Shown here: positions 45,589-54,329 of the stretch, piece after piece | Layout: the number at the start of each line of letters is the position of its first letter | Position numbering within the stretch: the first letter of the stretch is position 1 | NCBI RefSeq assembly: GCF_007096385.1 | Contig: NZ_VJWL01000003.1 | Coordinates: 1-64,000 of the forward strand | Length of the DNA stretch: 64,000 nucleotides | From: Aliidiomarina halalkaliphila | GTDB taxonomy: Bacteria > Pseudomonadota > Gammaproteobacteria > Enterobacterales > Alteromonadaceae | Direction of reading: 5' to 3' | Program-made: the position numbers and the translations under genes | Notes under the pieces: generated by a model | What the model was told of the DNA's origin: nothing | The model's input: only the letters and a program-made list of their open reading frames with translations | Database searches by the model: none

Positions 45589-46887
45589 ATGCTAAGCATG
45601 ATTGGATTGATTGGGGGGTTGGTACTACTCATTGTACTTACGCTGCGCGGCTGGAATCTATTTATCAGTGCGCCCATCTGCGCTCTCATTGTTGCCGCAT
45701 GTAGCGGCATTCCTGTATTCCTCGGTGACGTGAATTTTGTGGAAAACTATATGAGTGGTTTTTCTGGATTTGTCGCCGCTTGGTTTTTTATGTTTTTGCT
45801 CGGGTCAATCTTCGGTAAATTTATGGAAGACACCGGTGCGGCCGACAGCGTGGCTGAGTGGATTATTAATAAACTGGGTAAAAGCAAAGCGGTTTTAGCG
45901 GTGGTGATGGCGTGTGCCATTCTCACTTACGGTGGGGTGAGTGTGTTTGTGGTCGCCTTCTCGGTATATCCGATGGCCTTAAGCTTATTTAAAGATGCTA
46001 ACCTACCCCGTCGCTTTATTCCAGCTGCCCTCGCCTTTGGTTCAGTGACTTTCACCATGACCTCGGCGGGCTCTCCGGAAATTCAAAACTGGATTCCGAT
46101 TGCGTACCTAGGCACATCACCGTATGCCGCATGGGAAGTCAGTTTAGTGGTTGCCGTTTTTATGGCGATATTCGGCTATTGGTGGCTGATGAAAATCATC
46201 AAAAAAGCGGTGGATCGCGGCGAAGCTTTTGTAGAGCGTAAAGGCGACCCGGTATTAATGGACCGCCGCCGCCCTCATCCAATTACCGGTTTGATTCCGC
46301 TGGCTGTGGTGCTCACTTTATCGTTTTTCTTTCACACCAAATATGCGCAAATGGCGCTAATTATCGCCCTACTGGGCGGCGTACTCGCCATTATGGTGAT
46401 CAATTGGAAATACTTTCATGATATCCAAGGTGCCCTGGGTGCCGCTACGACCGGTGCTTTGATTGCCATCGGTAATACGGCAGCCGTGGTTGGCTTTGGC
46501 TCTGTCGCTCGGGTGACACCGGCATTTGAAGCCGCGGTACTGGCCATGACCTCGATTCCAGGCAATGAACTGATCGGTGCCGCCATTGCGGTAAGTGTCA
46601 TAGCCGGTCTCACCGGTTCAGCCTCCGGCGGGCAGGCGATTGCCTTGCCGGAAGTGGGGCCACATTACTTGGATCAAGGGGTGAGTCCGGAACAGTTGCA
46701 TCGGGTGGTGTCGATTTCATCGGGAGCCCTGGATTCATTGCCACACAATGGTTATGTAGTCACGACCATTCGTGCGATTTGTAACGAAACCCATAAAGAT
46801 GCTTATTGGGCCGTAGGTGCAGTCACGGTCGTAGTTCCTGTGATTGGCCTTGCCATGGCGATTGCCTTATTTAACTTGTTCTCATAG
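45589..46887 (+). CDS. GntP-family permease
   Basis: A 432-residue inner-membrane carrier with about 12 helices, with conserved GntP-type stretches (GGVSVFVVAFSVYPMA, GLTGSASGGQAIALPEVGP). The family takes up gluconate, hydroxybutyrate and similar small organic acids by proton symport. No sugar-acid kinase is nearby; the acyl-CoA synthetase gene that follows after 10 bases points to a carboxylic acid that is activated to its CoA ester. The start ATG at 45589 has AGAGGTG 5-6 bases upstream. Confidence 0.85.
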   Translation: MLSMIGLIGGLVLLIVLTLRGWNLFISAPICALIVAACSGIPVFLGDVNFVENYMSGFSGFVAAWFFMFLLGSIFGKFMEDTGAADSVAEWIINKLGKSKAVLAVVMACAILTYGGVSVFVVAFSVYPMALSLFKDANLPRRFIPAALAFGSVTFTMTSAGSPEIQNWIPIAYLGTSPYAAWEVSLVVAVFMAIFGYWWLMKIIKKAVDRGEAFVERKGDPVLMDRRRPHPITGLIPLAVVLTLSFFFHTKYAQMALIIALLGGVLAIMVINWKYFHDIQGALGAATTGALIAIGNTAAVVGFGSVARVTPAFEAAVLAMTSIPGNELIGAAIAVSVIAGLTGSASGGQAIALPEVGPHYLDQGVSPEQLHRVVSISSGALDSLPHNGYVVTTIRAICNETHKDAYWAVGAVTVVVPVIGLAMAIALFNLFS

Positions 46888-46897
46888 GAGTTTGCAC

Positions 46898-48529
46898 ATG
46901 CAAGGGGTGGTCACCGGCAATATGATGGATACACCATTACTGATTATCGATTTACTGGATTATGCGCGTCAGCAGTTTCCGGAACAGGAAATTGTCAGTC
47001 GCCGAATCGAAGGGGATATTCACCGTTACGGGTATCAGGATTGTTGGCATCGGAGCTGCCAGTTGGCTCATGTATTGGATCAGCTCGATGTGCGACAAGG
47101 GGATTGTGTGGCTTCTTTGGCCTGGAACACGTACCGGCACATGGAACTGTACTACGCGGTGTCCGGTGTCGGCGCCGTGTTACATACGGTCAACCCGCGC
47201 TTATTTAGTGAGCAAATTCAGTATGTGATTGAGCATGCGGAAGATACCTATGTATTTGTTGATCTGAGCTTTGTGCCATTGCTTGAACAAATTCAGGACC
47301 AGCTTCCGCAGGTTCGCGGTTACATTATTCTTACCGATGAAGCGCATATGCCAAGCACATCCTTACCCCATGTGCTGTGTTACGAAAGCTTGCTTCAGGA
47401 TAAGCCAAATGCCTACACCTGGCCGCGCCTAGATGAAAACCAAGCGAGCTCGATTTGTTATACCTCCGGGACCACAGGCAACCCCAAAGGTGTGCTGTAT
47501 TCGCAACGGGCTATGGTACTACACGCCCAAGCCACGGTAAGTAAGCACTTACTTGATCTCGATACAGATAGTGTGCTGCTACCCATGGTCGCCATGTACC
47601 ACGCGAGCGCGTGGGGTGCGCCTTATGCCGCCCCCCTCGCCGGATGCAAGCTGGTGTTGCCGGGAAGCGGTATGGATGGCGCTAGCATGTGGGAGCTGAT
47701 TCGTGACGAAGCGGTAAATGTGGGGCTTGGTGTCCCGACAATTTGGTTAACCTTACATAATTATTTAAGTGAGCAAGGTATCACTGATGTACCGTTGGCG
47801 CGGGTGTGCGTTGGGGGCGCAGCCTCGCCGCTAGGTATGGTAAAAACCTATGCCGAGCGCTATCAGGTGTATTGGCAACCGATTTGGGGCATGACGGAAA
47901 CCGGGCCTTTGGCTACCTCATTGCCACCCACGCCGGCGATTATGGCCCTGCCGAAGGACGAGCGCTACGAACTGCAAACCACGGCAGGAAAAGCCGCGTT
48001 TGGGGTACAGATGGAAATTTTTGATGGCAACGACGAGCCCGTTGCCCACGATGGTGAACAAACGGGCGAGTTGCGTGTGCGCGGCCCATGGATTTGCTCT
48101 CGATATTTTAAGAATGACGACCTCAGTAGCTTTCCCAACGGCTGGTTGGCCACGGGAGATATCGCGGTGATCGATAAACACGGACATATGCGTGTGGTGG
48201 ATCGGAAGAAAGACGTGATTAAAAGCGGCGGGGAGTGGATTAGCTCACTGGAAATTGAAAATATTGTGAGCGCCCACGATGGTGTCAATGAGTGCGCGGT
48301 GATTGGCGTGAAGCATGAGAAATGGGACGAGCGTCCGTTACTGCTGGTGGTTTTAAATAAAGGTACCCAAGCCGACGCGGACGATATATTGGCGCATTTA
48401 CAGGGGAAAATTGCCAAATGGTGGACACCGGATGCGGTGGTATTTGTCGACGAGCTCCCAAAAACAGGCACCGGCAAGGTACGTAAAAACGAATTACGAG
48501 ATAAATGGTTTCACTTTTTACAACAGTAA
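46898..48529 (+). CDS. acyl-CoA synthetase (AMP-forming), medium/long-chain type
   Basis: A 543-residue ANL-superfamily ligase. The ATP P-loop is YTSGTTGNPKGV, followed by WGMTETGPL, the aspartate of ATGDIAVID, the hinge region VDRKKDVIKSGGEW and the catalytic lysine of PKTGTGKVRKNELR. The length and motifs resemble medium-chain acyl-CoA synthetases such as AlkK and the DmdB group, so a fatty or short branched acid is activated to its CoA thioester; the exact acid is not decided. The ATG at 46898 follows AGGAG at 8 bases. It lies between the GntP permease and the MetX-like hydrolase in one operon. Confidence 0.9.
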   Translation: MQGVVTGNMMDTPLLIIDLLDYARQQFPEQEIVSRRIEGDIHRYGYQDCWHRSCQLAHVLDQLDVRQGDCVASLAWNTYRHMELYYAVSGVGAVLHTVNPRLFSEQIQYVIEHAEDTYVFVDLSFVPLLEQIQDQLPQVRGYIILTDEAHMPSTSLPHVLCYESLLQDKPNAYTWPRLDENQASSICYTSGTTGNPKGVLYSQRAMVLHAQATVSKHLLDLDTDSVLLPMVAMYHASAWGAPYAAPLAGCKLVLPGSGMDGASMWELIRDEAVNVGLGVPTIWLTLHNYLSEQGITDVPLARVCVGGAASPLGMVKTYAERYQVYWQPIWGMTETGPLATSLPPTPAIMALPKDERYELQTTAGKAAFGVQMEIFDGNDEPVAHDGEQTGELRVRGPWICSRYFKNDDLSSFPNGWLATGDIAVIDKHGHMRVVDRKKDVIKSGGEWISSLEIENIVSAHDGVNECAVIGVKHEKWDERPLLLVVLNKGTQADADDILAHLQGKIAKWWTPDAVVFVDELPKTGTGKVRKNELRDKWFHFLQQ

Positions 48530-48563
48530 ACATGAATAGTGTTCACTTATGGGGCGTCATATC

Positions 48564-49766
48564 ATGAATAGAATTCAACAATTAATGCAGCCGATCATAG
48601 TAGCCGTGGCATTTGTGCTGCTGATCACAGCCTGTTCGCCGGCAGCGGTTCAGGCGTTGCCGATGGTGGAGAAACAAGAGTTTGTGACGCACAACTTCAC
48701 GACCTTTGGAGGGGAAGTAATTCCCGAAGTGCGTGTGGGTTGGGAAGCCTATGGCGAATTAAACGACGCCAAGGACAATGTGATTCTTGTGACGCACTTT
48801 TTTTCTGGGAACAGTCATGCGGCGGGACGATATTCCGAAGATGACGCGCAGCCGGGCTATTGGGACGCTATTATTGGTCCTGGGAAAGCCATTGATACCA
48901 ATATCTACTATGTGATTAGTGTGGATACATTGGTCAATCAAGAGCCTTATAATCCGAACGTCATCACAACGGGACCGTCGACTATCAATCCTGAAACAGG
49001 GGCTCCTTACGGTTTAGACTTCCCGGTGGTTACCATTCGTGATTTCGTGAATGTGCAAAAAACTGTACTTGAATCGCTCGGAATTGAACGATTGCATGCG
49101 GTGATTGGTGCGTCTATGGGATCCTTGCAGGCGCTAGATTGGGCGGCTGCGTATCCTGATCAGGTGGATCGGATGATTTCAGTGATTGGGATGGGGGCCG
49201 CAGATCCTTGGACTATTGCGACCTTGCAACAATGGGCCAATCCGATTATCCATGATCCGAATTGGAATCAAGGTAATTACTACGATGGCGAACCGCCTTT
49301 AGCGGGCATGCAGCAAACATTGGGAATGATTACGTTAACGGCCATGCATCCGCTCATCATTAATCAACTATACGCAGATAGCTCTCCTCGGGAAGCAGCG
49401 CCGCTTCAGGATATCCGCAATAACTTTAGTGTGGTGGAGCGATTGCAAGACGCGGCGCGGGTTCGGGCAACCTATGCCGATGCCAATCATATTTTGTATC
49501 TGGTGCGCGCGAACCAGCTCTTTATGGCAGGCTATCAGGACGACCTCGCGACTGGTTTGCAAGATGTGCAAGCGCGCTCGCTATTTATCCCAGCTAGCAA
49601 TGATTTATTATTGCAACCGTACTTAGCAAAGCAGGCCCATAACACCCTGATTGAACTTGGCAAAGACAGTCAATATGTTGAACTTGAGGGGCCATGGGGC
49701 CATTTGGATGGTGTGTTTGAGATTAGCCAAAAAGCTGATTTGATTAAAGAATTCCTGAATAACTAA
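48564..49766 (+). CDS. MetX-like alpha/beta hydrolase, lipoprotein
   Basis: A 400-residue protein of the homoserine O-acetyltransferase-like alpha/beta hydrolase family. It has an intact catalytic triad by motif: S184 in GASMGS, D347 in PASNDLLL and H380 in GPWGHLDG. Unlike MetX it carries a lipoprotein signal peptide (lipobox LITAC, C24) and so acts outside the cytoplasm, which rules out methionine synthesis as its role. It is more likely to release an acid from an ester or acylated substrate, which the permease and ligase encoded upstream would then handle. The start at 48564 is preferred over 48549. Confidence 0.82.
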   Translation: MNRIQQLMQPIIVAVAFVLLITACSPAAVQALPMVEKQEFVTHNFTTFGGEVIPEVRVGWEAYGELNDAKDNVILVTHFFSGNSHAAGRYSEDDAQPGYWDAIIGPGKAIDTNIYYVISVDTLVNQEPYNPNVITTGPSTINPETGAPYGLDFPVVTIRDFVNVQKTVLESLGIERLHAVIGASMGSLQALDWAAAYPDQVDRMISVIGMGAADPWTIATLQQWANPIIHDPNWNQGNYYDGEPPLAGMQQTLGMITLTAMHPLIINQLYADSSPREAAPLQDIRNNFSVVERLQDAARVRATYADANHILYLVRANQLFMAGYQDDLATGLQDVQARSLFIPASNDLLLQPYLAKQAHNTLIELGKDSQYVELEGPWGHLDGVFEISQKADLIKEFLNN

Positions 49767-50466
49767 TAAGAACGCGTAACTGCACCCTCGTTCTGTTAAC
49801 AATTTGTAACAAATTGAGGGTTTGCCCCTATACGTCCCTATGCTAATTTGCTCAGGACCTAGGGGCTTTTTATTTCTGAACACAATAGATTTTGCTAGTC
49901 AGAAGACTTTAACTCAAACCTCAGGTTTCTTGATGCTCACGGAGAGAGCGTGGGCAACGGATCAGCCCAATCAAGCAAATAATTATAATATCGGCACGAC
50001 TCGGGTTTGACATTGCGCACAAGGACGTGTGCTTCCTTCCTCCCAGCTTGTTTGCCAACTCAGATCGATACTCTTATTCAAATGGACGGAACCTTTGCGC
50101 ACGCAATGGTTTACATGGATGTCACTGACCTCACGGATGAGGTACCTTTCTCTTTATTCCCTTCCTTGCGACTGAAAACTTGTACTGAACGCCATAACAC
50201 AGCTCACCTTCATACGTACTCTTGCATGAGTTCGCGATAATCTATGTCAAAAGCAATATAACATTCATCATGACATCGAGAATTTGATATTTTTCATGCT
50301 CTTAAGAGGTATATGAGGATCGTTATATATTACTAAATCCTAAATTACCACCTAAGCTTGCGTCACCGGTAGAAGCGTTAAGCAATACACGGAAGGATGC
50401 GGTTCGGTGGTGTGTGTACCGCAATGTTTTCCACTTTCGAGCACGGCTCGTTAAGGAAACAAAATT
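49767..50466. other. gene-free 700-base region
   Basis: Short open frames occur here but have no ribosome-binding sites or recognisable products. The left part holds a terminator (49823-49872). The rest is AT-richer than its surroundings, with a small hairpin near 50015-50032 (GCGCAC/GTGTGC). On the minus strand bases 50337-50400 read like the end of a protein (LLNASTGDASLGGNLGF), perhaps a gene remnant. The bases before 50467 probably contain the secreted protein promoter. Confidence 0.5.
49823..49872 (+). terminator. complex hairpin terminator after the hydrolase operon
   Basis: GCCCCTA pairs with TAGGGGC as an outer stem, GTCC with GGAC as an inner one, with a large AT-rich loop, followed by CTTTTTATTT. 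The two-tier stem and T-run suit an intrinsic terminator for the GntP-ligase-hydrolase operon, although the loop is longer than usual. Confidence 0.55.
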
Positions 50467-51384
50467 ATGAAACACAGTGTTAAAATAATTTCGCTTTTGT
50501 TTACGCTTTTGCTTGCAGCAAGTATGCATTTTACTGCTGTTGCGAGTGAAACGTGTCAAACATTACTCGCTGGGCAGCATCATGATGCTGGAACAGTGTG
50601 CGTCAGTAATGATGCCGATACAGTGACGGTAACCTTTGCAACAGCGAATGGTTGGTCATTGCTAGATACCCACCTGTATGTGGGCGCGGACGCCAGCGGC
50701 ATCCCAACAAATCGTGCGGGCAACCCGCAAATTGGCCTCTTCCCTTATGGGGGTGGAGTCACCGGCAATACAGTAAGCTACACCTTTAATCTCGCGGATT
50801 TCGGTTTGACCTGCGATGACGAACTTGCCATCGCTGCTCATGCGGTTGTATCCAATGGTTCAAGCACTGAAACTGCTTGGGCGAGCGGTACCCGCATGGT
50901 ACAGCGCGGCAATTGGGCTATGTGGTTTAGTTACCAAGCGGAATGCCCAACAAACGGACCACCCCCTCCACAAGCTTGTGTAAGCTATGGTACTGGCTAT
51001 GCGTTTGGTGATGTAACCTTCGGACAAGTCGGTGAGACTGGCTGGGGCTGGACGATTACTGGCGCCGATCCTGGCGATTCTGGCGAAGCGGTCATCTACG
51101 CAAATGCGGGTATGCAGTACAAAATAGATGATCCAGTGGGTACCTTCACGTGGTCTTATGAAACCAATGGGTTCTTCTCAGCGACATTCATCGCTGACTC
51201 AGGATTCGGATTCATTGACACGCACCTTCATGTGGGTGGTTACACCACGGAAGTGAACGGTCGTGGTAACTACAACTTCAATGGTAATGTGACCATGGAA
51301 GCGCAAGACGTAGTGCATTACTACGGTGAAACCACAGGTGGCACAGTCAACGTGACTGCCCATGTGGCCTCATGTAAGCTGTAA
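50467..51384 (+). CDS. secreted two-module beta protein, unknown
   Basis: This 305-residue protein has a signal peptide ending near TAVASE and no membrane anchor. Two modules are joined by a proline-rich linker (TNGPPPPQAC). Module 1 contains GWSLLDTHLYVG, IPTNRAGNPQIGLFPYG and AIAAHAVV; module 2 contains FGFIDTHLHVGGYTTEVNGRG and VNVTAHVASCKL, so the second half echoes the first (DTHL[YH]VG and AHxV). Cysteines near module ends may form disulfides. Related modules occur in secreted and surface proteins of marine bacteria; the function is unknown to me. It is a lone gene ended by a strong terminator. Confidence 0.8.
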   Translation: MKHSVKIISLLFTLLLAASMHFTAVASETCQTLLAGQHHDAGTVCVSNDADTVTVTFATANGWSLLDTHLYVGADASGIPTNRAGNPQIGLFPYGGGVTGNTVSYTFNLADFGLTCDDELAIAAHAVVSNGSSTETAWASGTRMVQRGNWAMWFSYQAECPTNGPPPPQACVSYGTGYAFGDVTFGQVGETGWGWTITGADPGDSGEAVIYANAGMQYKIDDPVGTFTWSYETNGFFSATFIADSGFGFIDTHLHVGGYTTEVNGRGNYNFNGNVTMEAQDVVHYYGETTGGTVNVTAHVASCKL

Positions 51385-51401
51385 GCGACAACTGAACCTT
51401 T

Positions 51402-51427
51402 AAAAGCGCCCGCCAGGGCGCTTTTTT
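51402..51427 (+). terminator. intrinsic terminator after the secreted protein
   Basis: A perfect 10-bp stem (AAAAGCGCCC 51402-51411 with GGGCGCTTTT 51416-51425), GCCA loop and T-run. Confidence 0.92.
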
Positions 51428-51578
51428 GTTTCTGATTGCGGGTTTCTTATCCTCAGCATGATATTTTCTTACTATTCGGTTGTAGATACTTAAACTTTTC
51501 TATACAAATGTAGATAGAATGTGAAAATATATTCTCACTTCGTTATTTCGTCTCTTTACTTTCATTTGGGGGAATCGG

Positions 51579-54320
51579 GTGGCCGGATACGATACCCGTA
51601 CATCAGCCAGTGCAGCATACTATGTAGCGGCCTTAACTGGGGCTGCGATGGGCGTGATAGGATTACTTTTTGCGTCCTTGGCTGCGCCACATACACTGCT
51701 TGAAATTATTTCCGCCCGCACCTCTTTCGGTGCCCTAATTGTATCTTTTGGTTTTATTCTGGTTGCGCAAGGGAAGCGTTCTCTACAAATTATTCCTGGT
51801 GTGATCTGTATCGTATTGTCGTTACTCCAGTTATGGAATCGGCTTTTTATTTCGGATTTGGAGCTCACTTGGTCCTTTAGTCTCATGTTGCTGCATGGGA
51901 TCAATGTTCACTTCTTCTTTTTGGGCATGGCGTTTTTGTTTCCGCCAAACTCTGGCTTTGGACGCAATCTTTGGCGATTTACCCTGTATTTATCGCTGAC
52001 GCTGGCCATTGCACTACTTATTTACGCGTGGATGCCCGATACCGAAAACCTAAACCTTCCGCTGCCCATGAGCTTTATTGGAGTGGCATTTTTGTTAGCG
52101 CTCACCTCGGTGATGTTGTACTCCCAGCTCAAGTATCGTTTTTCGCGCTTTGAAATTGATTGGCCGATTCTATTGCCAGCGGTTTTGGTATCGGCGCTCG
52201 GGATCTTTATTTGGTTTTCTTTATCGGCCATGAATGTGCGCGATATTGATAATCGTGCCGAGATTCTGCTCGAGCAAACGATTGTCAATGTGGATAAGCG
52301 CCTTGGTGAGCACCACAATGCATTGCGCCGTTTGGTGCTGCATTGGACGCATCTTGCGGAGCAGAATGGAAGCATTCTCCCGGATAGCATGGCGTTTTTG
52401 GAAGACCACCCACTGATTGTGAGTATCGCCATGTATGATGAACATGGGGAGTTAGAGTTTGAAGCGCTGTCGCCCCATGCATCTAATCAGCTTTGGACCA
52501 TGACAGCGGATTTACGTGACCCACCCAAGGAATGGCTAGAGGCGGCTATGGGGCGTGAAGATGTGTTGATTTCCCGCGAGACCACAGCATTGGGCATTCC
52601 CTTATTGTATGTGACTGTGCCAATGCAGCCAGAACAAAATGCCCTGACCCAACATCGGATTCCGGATGTTCCGAAACAAGTAGTGATGACTCTCGACGTG
52701 CAAAGTATCGTCGATGTGCCACAAAATCGCTTTTTGGACTTCTTTACGGTGTATGTAGAAGTGAGTACCCAGTTGGTGATCTCCGCAAATCGTACTGATT
52801 TCCATTATTACACGATAGAGGATTTTGAACGCCGTTATCCACTCGTGTACTCCAGAGAAGCGGAGGTTTTGCAGGGCTATACACGTACTTTTTACGTAAC
52901 ACTCGGCAGCACCGAAGTGATTTGGCAAAGTGCTCGAGTGAATCAATTTGTGTTTATTCTTTCGAGTTTGTTTGCGTTGCTGCTGGTGACCGTCGCTGAT
53001 GCAAATAAACAACTGAAAGAAGAACGTGACAAGCTCGATATATTGGCTACTTATGACGGGGTCACCGGCTTAGTGCGCCGAGATGTGTTAGAGCGCCGTC
53101 TGAGTGAATTATTACTGCGCAAGAACGCTCGGGTCTACGTGATGTTTATTGATTTGGACGGGTTTAAACCGATCAATGACACCTTTGGCATCGCGCTCGG
53201 CAATCAACTGCTGGCTGATGTGGGCCGTCGGATTATGCGGGTCACCCGTGATACCGCCATTGTGTCGCGCTTTAGTGGTGATGAGTTTATTTTAGTCACC
53301 CAGGATTACAGCTCCGATGAATTAAAAGCCCTCACCACACGGCTACTATCTGAGGTACGTCAGCCATTTATGTTGGACGGTGTTAGCGTGCATCTCACCG
53401 CAAGTATTGGTATAGCCGGTGCAGAGAGTATGCAAGGGTCGGCGGAAACCATGATTCAAAACGCCGATGTGGCCATGACTGGGGCGAAACGCCTAGGTGG
53501 TGACACCTATTTGTTCTTCACACCAATAATGACAGAAGCCTATAACCGTGAAGTAGAGTTGCGTGCTCGTATCCAAGAAGCGATCCTTAACGACGAATTT
53601 GAGATGTACTACCAGCCAATTGTGGCTGCTCATACCGGAGAAATTGTCGGAGTGGAAGCATTGGCTCGCTGGCCTCAACCCGATGGCAGCATGGTATCAC
53701 CGGGCGAATTTATTCCGGTGGCAGAGCAAACAGGTCAGATACACGAGATTAGTGATCTGGTGATGAAAAAGGCTTTTGCCGATCTGAAAACCATTGAAGC
53801 AAAAGTGGATTGGTTTGTATCGATTAACTTCTCTGCGCGGTTATTCCATCGTGGAAACATCGTAAAACGCGTGGATTACTTACTCAATGAAGCGGATGTT
53901 GCGGGTAAACGCGTGCATGTCGAAGTGACGGAAAGTGTCTTTGCCGATGACCAACACAACATCCCAGAAAAACTCAAGGCCCTGCAGCAACGCGGTTTAA
54001 AGATTTCCATTGATGATTTTGGTACCGGTTACTCAAGCTTAAGTTTGCTATATAAGCTGCCATTGGATGTAATCAAAATCGACCGAACCTTTATCACTGA
54101 CTTACAACCTGATTCTGCGGCGTATCAAGTGGCCAGCACTGTGATTGATTTAGCACACCGCTTAAACAAGCAGGTGATCGTCGAAGGCATTGAAACTGAA
54201 GCCCAAGTGGCGTTCTGTCGCGAGAAAAACTGCGATTCGATACAAGGTTTCTACTTCTATCGACCAATGCCGTTTTCAGAACTGTTGGTGTTGGTGGCGA
54301 AGAACGAAAAGACGTCGTAA
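51579..54320 (+). CDS. membrane GGDEF-EAL cyclic di-GMP protein
   Basis: A 913-residue protein: an N-terminal region of about eight helices (1-215), a periplasmic CHASE-like sensor (about 220-460), one further helix, then a GGDEF domain (SGDEF at 566-570) and an EAL domain (E693-A-L, DDFGTGYSS, VEGIETEAQ). The EAL phosphodiesterase motifs look intact. The GGDEF motif has Ser in the first position, which may lower but not exclude cyclase activity, so the protein probably breaks down cyclic di-GMP in response to an extracellular signal. The start is a GTG preceded by GGGGGA. It is a single gene. Confidence 0.92.
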   Translation: MAGYDTRTSASAAYYVAALTGAAMGVIGLLFASLAAPHTLLEIISARTSFGALIVSFGFILVAQGKRSLQIIPGVICIVLSLLQLWNRLFISDLELTWSFSLMLLHGINVHFFFLGMAFLFPPNSGFGRNLWRFTLYLSLTLAIALLIYAWMPDTENLNLPLPMSFIGVAFLLALTSVMLYSQLKYRFSRFEIDWPILLPAVLVSALGIFIWFSLSAMNVRDIDNRAEILLEQTIVNVDKRLGEHHNALRRLVLHWTHLAEQNGSILPDSMAFLEDHPLIVSIAMYDEHGELEFEALSPHASNQLWTMTADLRDPPKEWLEAAMGREDVLISRETTALGIPLLYVTVPMQPEQNALTQHRIPDVPKQVVMTLDVQSIVDVPQNRFLDFFTVYVEVSTQLVISANRTDFHYYTIEDFERRYPLVYSREAEVLQGYTRTFYVTLGSTEVIWQSARVNQFVFILSSLFALLLVTVADANKQLKEERDKLDILATYDGVTGLVRRDVLERRLSELLLRKNARVYVMFIDLDGFKPINDTFGIALGNQLLADVGRRIMRVTRDTAIVSRFSGDEFILVTQDYSSDELKALTTRLLSEVRQPFMLDGVSVHLTASIGIAGAESMQGSAETMIQNADVAMTGAKRLGGDTYLFFTPIMTEAYNREVELRARIQEAILNDEFEMYYQPIVAAHTGEIVGVEALARWPQPDGSMVSPGEFIPVAEQTGQIHEISDLVMKKAFADLKTIEAKVDWFVSINFSARLFHRGNIVKRVDYLLNEADVAGKRVHVEVTESVFADDQHNIPEKLKALQQRGLKISIDDFGTGYSSLSLLYKLPLDVIKIDRTFITDLQPDSAAYQVASTVIDLAHRLNKQVIVEGIETEAQVAFCREKNCDSIQGFYFYRPMPFSELLVLVAKNEKTS

Positions 54321-54329
54321 CTGCTGGGC

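Noticed and set aside
48564-49766. MetX homoserine acetyltransferase of methionine synthesis
   Set aside because: Lipoprotein signal, altered nucleophile elbow and catabolic neighbours argue against a cytoplasmic biosynthetic role.
49822-50240. Two short plus-strand frames (62 and 77 codons)
   Set aside because: The first runs through the terminator hairpin, neither has a ribosome-binding site or recognisable sequence.
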